DNA of 59,108 nt from Thermodesulfobacterium sp. Lineage in GTDB: Bacteria; Desulfobacterota; Thermodesulfobacteria; Thermodesulfobacteriales; Thermodesulfobacteriaceae. Below, piece after piece: positions 51,827 to 58,952 of the stretch (positions are counted from its first letter, which is position 1; every line of letters begins with the position of its first letter). Location: assembly GCA_017656385.1 (NCBI GenBank), contig JACDNX010000011.1, positions 1 to 59,108 of the forward strand, read 5' to 3'. The position numbers were made by a program, and so were the translations under genes. The notes under the pieces are model-generated. The model saw only the letters and a program-made list of their open reading frames with translations, was not told the origin of the DNA and did no database searches.

Positions 51827-53434
51827 ATGGAAATAGCTATAAACAATGTTCTTATTCCTGATTTCAAAAAACTTGTTTTTAAAAAATGTTCTGTTGGAAT
51901 ATCAAAAGGAAAAATTGTATCAATATCTGAAAACAAAATAAAAGGAAATGTAACAATTGATGGAGAAGGTTGTTATCTTACACCTGGACTTATAGATTGT
52001 CACTGTCACATAGAAAGCTCGTATCTCCTTCCTTCTCGATTTGGAAACGAGGTGCTAAAACGCGGGGTCTTACATGTAGTTGCTGATTGTCACGAAATTG
52101 CAAATGTTGCAGGAAAAAAAGGACTTGAGTTTTTTATTAAGGATGCAAAAAACACTCCATGCAACATTATGTTTGCTGTTCCCTCTTGTGTTCCTGCAAC
52201 AGAATTTGCCACATCTGGTGGAAAAATTACTATTGAGGATATGGAATATTTATTTGGATTTAAAGAAGTTGTAGCTCTTGGGGAACTAATGAATTATGTG
52301 GGAGTTATAAATAGAGAAGAAAAATTTATGAAAATGATTGAGCTTGCAAAAAAGTATAAAAAGGTAGTAAATGGTCATGCGCCGGGTTTAACAGGTAATC
52401 TTCTTAAAGCCTATGTTTCTGCTGGAATTGATGATGATCACGAAAATGAGTCTTATGAAGAAATTCTTGAGAAAATTCAGAGTGGTTTATCAGTATTTAT
52501 AAGAGAAGGAAGTGCAGAACATACACAACCTGACGCTTATAAAATCATTAAAAAATATCCTGATAAAGTTATGTTTTGCAGTGATGATAAAACAGCTGAA
52601 GATTTGGTAAATATTGGGCACATTGATTATAATCTTAAAAAAGCCATTTCATTAGGAATAGAACCTATTTTAGCTTTAAAAGTAGCGAGTTATAATGGTC
52701 TTATGCATTATGGACTAAAAGAGTATGCAGAAATAAAAGTTGGAAATAAAGCCTATCTTGTACTCTTTGACCCTGAATTTAATGTAAAAAATGTTATAGT
52801 TGATGGAAAAATTTATACTGAAAAGCCTCAACACATTGAAGTTCCTGATTATCTTCTTCATTCATTTAAAGTTAAACCTATTGATAGCGTTCCACCTATA
52901 AAAAATCATAGAATATGTATTCTTGCAAAAGATGGAAGTTTAATAACCGAAAGACTTATTCTTGAAAATCACAATAAAGAGTATGATTTGGAAAATGATA
53001 TTCTTAAAATAGTAAATATAGAAAGATATGGTTACGGAAATCGCTCTTCTGCAAAAATTAAAGGTTTTGGTCTTAAAAAAGGAGCTATAGGGACTTCTGT
53101 AGCACATGATTGTCATAACATTTTAGCAGTTGGAACCTCAGATGAGGCTATAAAAATAGTGGTTAATAAGATAATTGAAGAACAAGGAGGACTTGCTCTC
53201 TTTGATGGTAAAGAAGTATTTTTTATGCCTCTTAAAGTCGGAGGGATTGTATCAAACGAGAATGTCAACAAGGTGATAAAAAATCTCAAACTACTTAAAG
53301 ATAAAGCAAAGGAGCTTGGTAGCACTCTTACTGATCCATTTGCAACTCTGTCATTTATGGCATTAGAAGTTATTCCCCATATAAAACTTACAGATAAAGG
53401 GCTTTTCAATGTAGATAAATTTTGCTACGAATAA
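51827..53434 (+). CDS. ade: adenine deaminase
   Basis: Hydrolyses adenine to hypoxanthine in purine salvage. 535 aa from the ATG at 51827; the frame is open 14 codons further up but the family starts near here (MEIAINNVLIPDF). Amidohydrolase metal ligands are in LIDCHCHIESS, VADCHEIANV, GELMNYVGV, VNGHAPGL and FCSDDKTAEDL; the C-terminal domain ends HIKLTDKGL. No ribosome site precedes the ATG. The 264-bp AT-rich gap upstream holds a TTGACA (51665-51670) but no clear -10 and nothing else I can identify. Confidence 0.93.
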   Translation: MEIAINNVLIPDFKKLVFKKCSVGISKGKIVSISENKIKGNVTIDGEGCYLTPGLIDCHCHIESSYLLPSRFGNEVLKRGVLHVVADCHEIANVAGKKGLEFFIKDAKNTPCNIMFAVPSCVPATEFATSGGKITIEDMEYLFGFKEVVALGELMNYVGVINREEKFMKMIELAKKYKKVVNGHAPGLTGNLLKAYVSAGIDDDHENESYEEILEKIQSGLSVFIREGSAEHTQPDAYKIIKKYPDKVMFCSDDKTAEDLVNIGHIDYNLKKAISLGIEPILALKVASYNGLMHYGLKEYAEIKVGNKAYLVLFDPEFNVKNVIVDGKIYTEKPQHIEVPDYLLHSFKVKPIDSVPPIKNHRICILAKDGSLITERLILENHNKEYDLENDILKIVNIERYGYGNRSSAKIKGFGLKKGAIGTSVAHDCHNILAVGTSDEAIKIVVNKIIEEQGGLALFDGKEVFFMPLKVGGIVSNENVNKVIKNLKLLKDKAKELGSTLTDPFATLSFMALEVIPHIKLTDKGLFNVDKFCYE

Positions 53435-53436
53435 AA

Positions 53437-53829
53437 TTATTTTACACACATATACTTTCCATTAATTATTTTTAAAGTAAATCCGCAACAAGGGCATTTT
53501 ATACATTTACTTTTTCCATCATAAATCCAACCTAATCTACATCTTATACATTTTTCTTCCCCCTTTATATTTAGCGTAAGTAAATCCTGATGGGCACTTG
53601 TCACATATTGGTTTATTTTTTGCCATACATTTCTTATTTCAAATTTTGGATCATAGCTATATCCTTTAGGACATTTAGGCATTTTTGTAACAAAATGGGA
53701 CACTCCCTTAACCTCTGGATAATCTGTATAAGGTTTTACCACTTTCCTAGCCAAACCATTTAAACACAAGAAAAAAATAAAATAAATTATTAAAACCGTA
53801 AATCTTAACCTTTTTATTATTATCACCAC
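53437..53829 (-). CDS. small secreted cysteine-rich protein
   Basis: 130 aa, unrecognised. Residues about 7-27 are a signal peptide (RFTVLIIYFIFFLCLNGLA). The mature part has seven cysteines: one in MPKCPKGYSYDP, then CIRC (93-96 region), CIKCPCCGF and a last Cys two residues from the end, a pattern like two zinc ribbons or a rubredoxin-like site, unusual outside the cytoplasm. AGGAGG lies just before the start. It converges with ade with a 2-bp gap. Confidence 0.6.
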   Translation of the reverse strand: MVIIIKRLRFTVLIIYFIFFLCLNGLARKVVKPYTDYPEVKGVSHFVTKMPKCPKGYSYDPKFEIRNVWQKINQYVTSAHQDLLTLNIKGEEKCIRCRLGWIYDGKSKCIKCPCCGFTLKIINGKYMCVK

Positions 53830-54041
53830 CTCCTCATACTTAAAAAATTTTTAATAATTAGGCTTGCCCCTATATAGATCTTCCTGACCCTGTCTCTCCT
53901 ATACTATCTACTGTTGGAGACAAAAATATAAAAATCTTTCTTCTTTAGAACTCATATATCTTAAAGCTCGGAAAAGATTACATCTGCCTTAAAAGAACTG
54001 CTTGCCAAAAAAAGAACTCGGAATCTAAACCCTTACCGAAC

Positions 54042-54089
54042 TCAATAAAAACTTCTAATCAAAAAGAATAAGTAAATCCCTATTCTCAT
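54042..54089 (-). other. 15-codon open frame with a strong ribosome site in a 408-bp gene-poor gap
   Basis: The gap 53830-54237 holds one minus-strand signal: AAGGAGGAG followed by ATG at 54089 and the hydrophobic peptide MRIGIYLFFLIRSFY then TGA. It may be the head of a decayed secreted-protein gene or a leader peptide. The rest of the gap shows no gene, only short A/T runs. Confidence 0.25.
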
Positions 54090-54219
54090 AAAGGCTCCTC
54101 CTTAAAAAAAATTGTTCCTAAAAGCTCAATATATTTCTTTTAACCTTTATGTCAAAATTTTTCCCTCAGGCATAATGAAGTATATTCTGCCTGCAATCCC
54201 AATAGGAGAGATATTTTTT

Positions 54220-54234
54220 CACTCCTTCGGAGTG
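54220..54234. repeat. 6-bp hairpin just downstream of the DUF4143 ATPase gene
   Basis: CACTCC-TTC-GGAGTG, starting 3 bp past the stop codon of the ATPase gene. On that gene's strand it is followed by an A-run, not a U-run, so it is at best a weak or 3'-stabilising element. Confidence 0.35.
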
Positions 54235-54237
54235 CAT

Positions 54238-55386
54238 TTATAAAGTGCGATAAATCTTAGGGCTACTCCCTAAAAATTCAAAAAAATTTTCCTGAGTAAT
54301 TACAAAAAACTCTGAATTAGGATAAGCCTTTTTAAAAACTTCAGGTGGTCTAACCTTCCTTTTTTTCCACTTTATCTCATAAGCATAAAGTTTTCCTTCT
54401 CTTTCTTCAATTAAATCTATTTCTTTCTTAGCTCTCCTCCAAAAATAAAAATTTGCATAGATTCCATGATTATAAAGAATTTTCATTCTTTCGGTTATCA
54501 CAAAATTTTCCCAGAGTTTCCCTACATCATCTCTCAGATGGATAGGATTAAAGTTATTTATGTAAGCATTTCTTACCCCTACATCGTAAAAAAACACCTT
54601 TCTCAACTTTTTTAGCTCATTTCTAAGATTTCTACTGAAAGGAGGTAGTTTAAAAATAATAAAAGCCTGCTCAAGTATGCGTAAGTAATTGCTGGCAGTG
54701 TTTTTATCAACGCCAGTTAAACCTGCAAGCTCATTATAAGAAACCTCGTTCCCAAGCTGGAGAGAAAGAGCCTGTAGAAGCTTCTCTAAAACTTCTGGAT
54801 TCCTTATCTGATAAAGTTTAAAAATATCTTTAAAAGCGTAGCTATAAGCAATTGATCTTAAAATTTCCAAAGAAAGCTCAGGTTTTAACACCACTTCAGG
54901 ATACATTCCAAACACTAAAAATCTCGGAAGAAGTCTTTTTATCTCTAAAGGAGAATAAATTTGGGAAATTTCTTCCAGAGAAAAAGGAAAAAGAATAAAA
55001 TCTATCTTCCTTCCTGTAAGAGATTCTTCTATCTCACCAGTAAGATCAAAAGAGGATGAACCTGTTACTACTATTTGTTTTTCTGAAAAGTTGTCTACTA
55101 TTAATTTTAAAGTAATGCCTATGTCTTTTACTCTTTGAGCTTCATCTATCACCACAAGTCTTTTATTCCCTAAAATAAACTTTAATTCGGTGGAAGTTTT
55201 ATTACTTAAAAGGGCTCTGACATCAGGCTCATCACAATTTAAATAAATAGCATCTTCAGGAAATTTTTTAATGAGTTCTTTTACAAGAGTTGTCTTTCCT
55301 ACTTGTCTTGCTCCATAAATAGCAATTATCTTGCCTTTAAAAAGATATTGCTCTATTCTTTTAAAAATTGTTCTTTCAACAACCAT
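54238..55386 (-). CDS. AAA-type ATPase with DUF4143 (AAA_14) domain
   Basis: 382 aa. Walker A is GARQVGKTTLVKEL (20-33), Walker B is RLVVIDEAQRV, sensor-type VTGSSSFDL follows, then FSLEEISQIY. A winged helix (YNELAGLTGVDKNTASNYLRIL) leads into the DUF4143 nuclease-like part ending FWRRAKKEIDLIEEREGKLYAYEIKWKKRKV, whose ...EID...EIKW spacing is like a PD-(D/E)xK site. Mobile, often solitary genes of anaerobes and archaea; cellular role unknown. A perfect inverted repeat lies 21-54 bp before the ATG. Confidence 0.88.
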   Translation of the reverse strand: MVVERTIFKRIEQYLFKGKIIAIYGARQVGKTTLVKELIKKFPEDAIYLNCDEPDVRALLSNKTSTELKFILGNKRLVVIDEAQRVKDIGITLKLIVDNFSEKQIVVTGSSSFDLTGEIEESLTGRKIDFILFPFSLEEISQIYSPLEIKRLLPRFLVFGMYPEVVLKPELSLEILRSIAYSYAFKDIFKLYQIRNPEVLEKLLQALSLQLGNEVSYNELAGLTGVDKNTASNYLRILEQAFIIFKLPPFSRNLRNELKKLRKVFFYDVGVRNAYINNFNPIHLRDDVGKLWENFVITERMKILYNHGIYANFYFWRRAKKEIDLIEEREGKLYAYEIKWKKRKVRPPEVFKKAYPNSEFFVITQENFFEFLGSSPKIYRTL

Positions 55387-55406
55387 TTAATACTCATCTA
55401 AAATTT

Positions 55407-55453
55407 ACCTATTTTAGTGAATATACTCACTAAAATAGGTATTATTTTGGTGA
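55407..55453. promoter_or_regulatory. perfect 14-bp inverted repeat plus a third half-site before the DUF4143 ATPase
   Basis: ACCTATTTTAGTGA (55407-55420), ATATAC, TCACTAAAATAGGT (55427-55440). A further half-site ATTTTGGTGA follows at 55444-55453, so three half-sites alternate in direction every 16-17 bp. A TTGACA lies upstream on the minus strand (55488-55493). Likely operator or a 5'-UTR hairpin. Confidence 0.6.
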
Positions 55454-55499
55454 GTTATTTCTCTAAAAATAACTTTTTCTCAAAATTTGTCAATAGAGT

Positions 55500-55655
55500 T
55501 TTTTGGTTTTTTTAAAAAGTATATGAATAACCCTTAAGTAATCCCCTTTTATGCGACACCCCCAATAGAGTTCTTTTCTTTCTTCTTTGGTTAAACCGAG
55601 GGTGTAAAAGTTTTTCTGTAATTTTCCGTATAACTTTGTTTGATGGAATCATTTT
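55500..55655 (-). pseudogene. fragment copy A of an unidentified protein (GLTEEERKEVYWA family)
   Basis: Minus strand reads HQTKLYGKLQKNFYTLGLTK, EERKELYWGCRIKGDYLR and onward to a stop, with no start codon. The core at 55561-55600 is shared with three other places in this region. Family not recognised. Confidence 0.45.
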
Positions 55656-55748
55656 TAAAAAACTTTCATGAGTATTTTTATTTCTGAATTACTTAGTGTT
55701 TAATTTTCTCTTTCAAAAGGGATAAAAACTCTTTAGGAGATAAAGTTT

Positions 55749-56054
55749 TTATCTTGTTAAATTCCTTTGCATAAACATTTCAAAAGCTTCTAAGAGCACT
55801 TCTTTATCTTTATTAATAACTCCTTTATACAAAATAAGATTCTTCAAAGCATCTGCAACTTCTTTCTCAGGAATTTTATATGTTTTCGTAAGAACATAAA
55901 AAGCTTCTAATAAAACTTCCGAAAGTAAAATAGCTTTTTGTGTTCCAATTTTTAAAAATTCAAAAAAATGGATAAATTTTTTATATTGCTTTTCGTCGTC
56001 AGCTAAAAATTAGCGTAAGATTACATTAGTGTCTGGAAAAATCACGATATTCAT
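55749..56054 (-). pseudogene. dead VapC-type PIN toxin
   Basis: Reads MNIVIFPDTNVILR, then an in-frame TAA where the live copy at 56567-56968 has Tyr (NVILRYLL), then FLADDEKQYKKFI, SEVLLEAFYVLTKTYKIPEK and DKEVLLEAFEMFMQRNL before a stop. The catalytic first Asp and the Glu are still readable; the C-terminal acidic pair (NLDFVD) is gone. The following 56 bases read KIKTLSPKEFLSLLKEK in another frame. Clearly a sibling of the intact toxin next door. Confidence 0.85.
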
Positions 56055-56269
56055 TCGCTACTTTTTCCCAAGCAAGATCTCGTTCTTTTTCAAAAGGCAA
56101 ACTTTTTTAACATATTTTTTAAAAATTCCTCCTACATCTTTTACTGGTTCAATTATAACTTTTCCCTCTGCTATCTTAAACTTAATTAAATTTGTTCCTA
56201 AAAATTCGCGAAATTTTTTAGGAATAGTAATCTGACCTTTATAGAAGAAATTTTTATCAATGCCTCCAT
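56026..56269 (-). pseudogene. dead AbrB-type VapB antitoxin
   Basis: Three frames are needed to read it: MEALIKISSIK, then KGQITIPKKFREFLGTNL with EGKVIIEPVKDVGGIFKKYV, then SLPFEKERDLAWEKVANEY to the stop. That is two frameshifts in an 80-residue SpoVT/AbrB protein homologous to the intact antitoxin at 56937-57179. It overlaps the dead toxin's start as in a normal pair. Confidence 0.8.
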
Positions 56270-56361
56270 TTTTTACTCCAAATTAAAGTTCTTACTTTTT
56301 ATTATAGGTAAAGGATTTAAAAACAAGAAGTAAAAATTAGTGCAACTGCTTAAAAGATTTT

Positions 56362-56560
56362 TTACTTCTTTCTTCAGTTAAGCCGAGACCGTTATACTCT
56401 ATCCCTCTCTTAACTTTCCAAGTGCTCAGGCTTATAGCTTTTTGTCTTTTCAAAAAGTATAGCTCCAGTGTAGTGTTTTGCTGTTAAGATTTTTAAATCC
56501 GGATGTTTGTTTTTAAACGCTTTAGTAAGGTGGTTGTCCTGAAGGGATGGGTAGGTTTTA
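56362..56560 (-). pseudogene. coding remnants after the live vapC, including fragment copy B
   Basis: Just past the vapC stop one frame reads KTYPSLQDNHLTKAFKNKHP followed by DLKILTAKHYTGAILFEKTK to a TAA at 56410. A second frame then reads EYNGLGLTEERSKKSFKQLH to a stop; GLGLTEE (56362-56387) is a worn copy of the repeated fragment. Neither has a start codon. Families not recognised. Confidence 0.4.
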
Positions 56561-56566
56561 AAGATA

Positions 56567-56968
56567 TTAAATAAGCTCCTTCATACATTTGTTTAGCTTC
56601 TTGTCAAAAGATATTACTTGATATTTTTTGCTATACGCACACAAGAAACAGTCCACAAAGTCAAGATTTCTATTTTTAAATATTTTAAAAGCATCAAGAA
56701 GAATTTCTTTGTCCTGAACATTTACTCCTTTAATTTTCACAAGCTCTGTTAAAACTTCTGCTATTTCTTTTCTGGGAACACTATAAAGTTTAAGGAGAAC
56801 ATAAACGACTTCTGCAATAACAGAATGCATTATCCAAATTTTTTTCTTACCTGAGAAAACATCATCAAACAAAGCCTCGGCTTCTTTGTAAAACTTTTTA
56901 TTATCTTTAAGTAAATATCTTAAAATTACATTAGCATCAATTATTATTGTGTTTTTCTGCAAAGGCAT
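56567..56968 (-). CDS. vapC: VapC-type PIN ribonuclease toxin
   Basis: 133 aa. PIN-domain acidic residues are all present: Asp in IIIDANVILRY, Glu in HSVIAEVVYVL, and the pair in NLDFVDCFLCAYS. Toxins of this fold cleave tRNA or rRNA when their antitoxin is lost. The start lies within the antitoxin gene (32-bp overlap), consistent with coupled translation. Intact and probably functional. Confidence 0.9.
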   Translation of the reverse strand: MPLQKNTIIIDANVILRYLLKDNKKFYKEAEALFDDVFSGKKKIWIMHSVIAEVVYVLLKLYSVPRKEIAEVLTELVKIKGVNVQDKEILLDAFKIFKNRNLDFVDCFLCAYSKKYQVISFDKKLNKCMKELI

Positions 56969-57179
56969 CTGCTATAGCCTCTTTTTCCATTTGAATTACA
57001 TCTTCTATAGGCTTCCCTTTTATGGCATACTTACTTAAAATTCCTCCAAGTTTCCTGACGGGTTTTATTATTATCTTCTCTCCTTCCATTTCTACTTCTA
57101 CTACATTTGTTCCGAGTTTTTTTCTAAACTTAGCTGGAATAGTAATCTGGCCTTTTCGTGTAATTTTTACCGTAAACAT
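56937..57179 (-). CDS. vapB: AbrB/SpoVT-type antitoxin
   Basis: 80 aa. Swapped-hairpin DNA-binding domain FTVKITRKGQITIPAKFRKK (2-21) and EGEKIIIKPV, followed by a toxin-binding acidic tail (GKPIEDVIQMEKEAIADAF). AGGAGG lies just before the ATG. It should repress its own operon with VapC bound. A short plus/minus symmetric stretch (GGATTAC..GTAATCC, about 57197-57220) lies upstream and may be its operator. Confidence 0.88.
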   Translation of the reverse strand: MFTVKITRKGQITIPAKFRKKLGTNVVEVEMEGEKIIIKPVRKLGGILSKYAIKGKPIEDVIQMEKEAIADAFAEKHNNN

Positions 57180-57196
57180 CTTACCTCCTTTTAAAG

Positions 57197-57220
57197 GATT
57201 ACTTTTTATAAGAGTAATCC
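57197..57220. promoter_or_regulatory. inverted repeat upstream of vapBC
   Basis: GGATTACT at 57197-57204 and AGTAATCC at 57213-57220 form a perfect 8-bp inverted repeat with an 8-nt AT-rich centre, 18 bp before the antitoxin ATG. Candidate VapBC operator. Confidence 0.5.
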
Positions 57221-57234
57221 ATAAAAATAATAAG

Positions 57235-57372
57235 TCAATAAATTAATAAAGATTCCAGAAGATTTGTTTTACCTACATTATTTTTTCCCACAATCAAATT
57301 AATTTGGGCGAATTTATCTAATCTAAATTCTAAGAAATTTTTAAAATTTTTAAGTTCAATTTTGTGTAGCAT
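57235..57372 (-). pseudogene. N-terminal stump of an AAA (SMC/RloC-like) ATPase
   Basis: ATG at 57372 opens MLHKIELKNFKNFLEF, QINLIVGKNNVGKTNLLESL and stops after 45 aa. LKNFKNF plus Walker A GKNNVGKTNLLE is the start of AAA_15/21-type ATPases of several hundred residues, often phage-defence or toxin components. Everything after Walker A is missing; vapB begins 56 bp further on. Confidence 0.75.
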
Positions 57373-57451
57373 AACAAGCCTCATCAGCTCCTGCCCAATA
57401 GACTTCTTTTCTTTCTTCTTCGGTTAAGCCGAGATTAGTTAAAAATTTTAG
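57362..57451 (-). pseudogene. fragment copy C (GLTEEERKEVYWA family)
   Basis: Directly after the PIN stop, the minus strand reads LKFLTNLGLTEEERKEVYWA then GADEACYATQN and TGA, its end overlapping the AAA stump's ATG. Core at 57394-57433. No start codon of its own. Confidence 0.45.
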
Positions 57452-57904
57452 TTATAAACCTTTTAAATTAATTATTTCTTTAAAACCTAAATTAACAAAG
57501 TCTTTAACATTAGCAGTAATAATCCTAAATACTTGGTTATCTAAAGCTGTAGCTGCAAGATAAAGATCAAAAGGATAATTTTTAGGATTTGTTTCCAAAA
57601 GTTTTAAAAATGTTTCAAAAGTCGTAGGCAAAGGTGATATAACTTCAAAATATGAAGTAAAAATTTTAATATCTTTTAAAATTTCTTCTAATTTTATTTT
57701 ATAAACTCTCCTCAAAACAGCTGTATATTCAAGTAAATTTTGATGAGTAATAACAAACGAAACATTTTGCTTTATGCCTATTTCTATAACTCTCTTAGCC
57801 TTAGCATAAAAAGGAGAAGCTTTATCCACACTATAAATTAGAACATTTGTATCAAGAAGATACCTTTTCCCTGAAATAAGTTTGATAGATTTTTTCTCGG
57901 GCAA
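57452..57904 (-). CDS. PIN-domain toxin of an RHH/PIN pair
   Basis: 150 aa from TTG. Acidic site residues: Asp in YLLDTNVLIYSVD, Glu in HQNLLEYTAV, Asp in YPFDLYLAATAL, and the last in ITANVKDFVNL. The TTG start gives a 53-bp overlap with the antitoxin gene; no ATG is available before the catalytic Asp, so the start is fixed within narrow limits. Intact. Confidence 0.82.
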   Translation of the reverse strand: MPEKKSIKLISGKRYLLDTNVLIYSVDKASPFYAKAKRVIEIGIKQNVSFVITHQNLLEYTAVLRRVYKIKLEEILKDIKIFTSYFEVISPLPTTFETFLKLLETNPKNYPFDLYLAATALDNQVFRIITANVKDFVNLGFKEIINLKGL

Positions 57905-58094
57905 TATCTTTTACTCCTAACTCATATTTCCCAAAAGGGAAAGTTTCTATCTTTTTTTTATTAACACCAATTGTTTCTTGTATCAAATCTCTAATAAAAG
58001 CACTCACACTTTTGTTTTGAAGAGCAGCTAATATTTTTAATTTTTGATAAGTTTCTTGAGGAATGGTAATTGTAGTTCTATGATATTTTTTCAT
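57852..58094 (-). CDS. ribbon-helix-helix (CopG-like) antitoxin
   Basis: 80 aa. RTTITIPQETYQKLKILAA (6-24) and NKSVSAFIRDLIQETI form the beta strand and two helices of an RHH DNA-binding dimer; the C-terminal part would bind the PIN toxin encoded in the overlapping downstream gene. It starts by ATGA overlap with fragment copy D. Confidence 0.8.
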   Translation of the reverse strand: MKKYHRTTITIPQETYQKLKILAALQNKSVSAFIRDLIQETIGVNKKKIETFPFGKYELGVKDIAREKIYQTYFREKVSS

Positions 58095-58350
58095 ATTTTC
58101 ATAATAGCATATTCACATTTTAAATCAAGTTTTCTCCCACAACTTCTCCTTAACTTTTTACTCCTTAACTTTTTATACACTCCTTGCTTTTTCCAACCTA
58201 TTTTTTTCGCTAATCCAGCTACTGCCCAGTAAACTTCTTTTCTTTCTTCTTCGGTCAAGTCGAGGGAGGTAAAAATAATGGCGGCATGGGCTTTCTTTCT
58301 CTTTTTTTCAAATACTCAACTACTTTTTCTGTGATTTCCCAGGATAATTC
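58091..58350 (-). pseudogene. fragment copy D (GLTEEERKEVYWA family), longest copy
   Basis: Beginning at the HEPN stop, the minus strand reads NELSWEITEKVVEYLKKRE, and after one frameshift near 58295 AHAAIIFTSLDLTEEERKEV, YWAVAGLAKKIGWKKQGVY and on to a TGA that overlaps the antitoxin ATG. Core at 58225-58264. This copy gives the best view of the parent protein, but I do not recognise it. Confidence 0.5.
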
Positions 58351-58753
58351 ATTCTTCTATTTCTCTTAATCTCTTTAAAATAAATTCTTTTAAATTGATT
58401 GCTTGTTTAAGAGCTTCTCGTGCTTCCTCTATTGATGGCTGATAAAAAGCGTCTGGATATCTAATTTTTACTGCATAAAAAGTTAATTCTTCAAGTTTTT
58501 CTTGATCTAATTCTTTAAATTTTTCGTCAGCACTTAAACAAAGTTCCAAGAGTGTTGCAATATCATGGGTTTTGGGAGCTTTTATATCTAAATAAGTAAG
58601 ATAAGCTTTTAGAAGTTTTTCTACTACCTGCTGGGCATGAAAACATATAGAATCGGTAGGTGGATTTTCATCTTTAATAAGAATCTGAGCAGTCCTTAGG
58701 TCACTTTCTGCTTTAAGCAGCTAAAGTTTTATTATTTTCTCTTTAGTTGTCAC
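58349..58753 (-). pseudogene. HEPN-domain toxin broken by one amber codon
   Basis: A GTG at 58753 overlaps the MNT stop and opens VTTKEKIIKL, then TAG at 58721-58723, then LLKAESDLRTAQILI, CFHAQQVVEKLLKAYLTYLD, KTHDIATLLELCL and TFYAVKIRYPDAFYQPS to TGA, 135 codons in one frame. In PF05168 HEPN proteins the stop position is normally Trp (WLxKAxxDL), so TGG to TAG explains it. Everything else looks intact, so the lesion is young. Confidence 0.85.
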
Positions 58754-58952
58754 AGTGGAATTCCTTCTCTATAAACCTCATTTGCCAGTGTATTGACTAC
58801 TTTCTTTTCATTTTCATACATGGACTTTAATTTTAAAATTATATCAAAAGAAGAAAAAGGAAACTTTTGATGTAATTTTTTATAAATTGAATACCAAATT
58901 TTTTTCTTTTTTTGTAAGTCTATTTCTTCATTTTGGCCTTGCCCCAATATAT
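58750..58952 (-). pseudogene. C-terminal part of an MNT (minimal nucleotidyltransferase) antitoxin, cut by an IS
   Basis: Reads GQGQNEEIDLQKKKK, SSFDIILKLKSMYENEKK, NTLANEVYREGIPL then TGA. The order (worn GSx..EIDL, FDII, final YREG) matches the second half of MNT proteins that pair with HEPN toxins, and it overlaps the HEPN gene by 4 bp. The N-terminal GS motif half is missing; the break coincides with the left end of the insertion sequence. Confidence 0.65.

Noticed and set aside
54220-54234. Intrinsic terminator of the DUF4143 ATPase gene
   Set aside because: The hairpin has only 6 bp and is followed by A residues, not U, on the gene's strand.
55561-58264. Four ~40-bp repeats as a CRISPR or phage-type array
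   Set aside because: They are 800-1050 bp apart, diverge between copies, differ in a way that keeps an amino-acid pattern, and have no uniform spacers.
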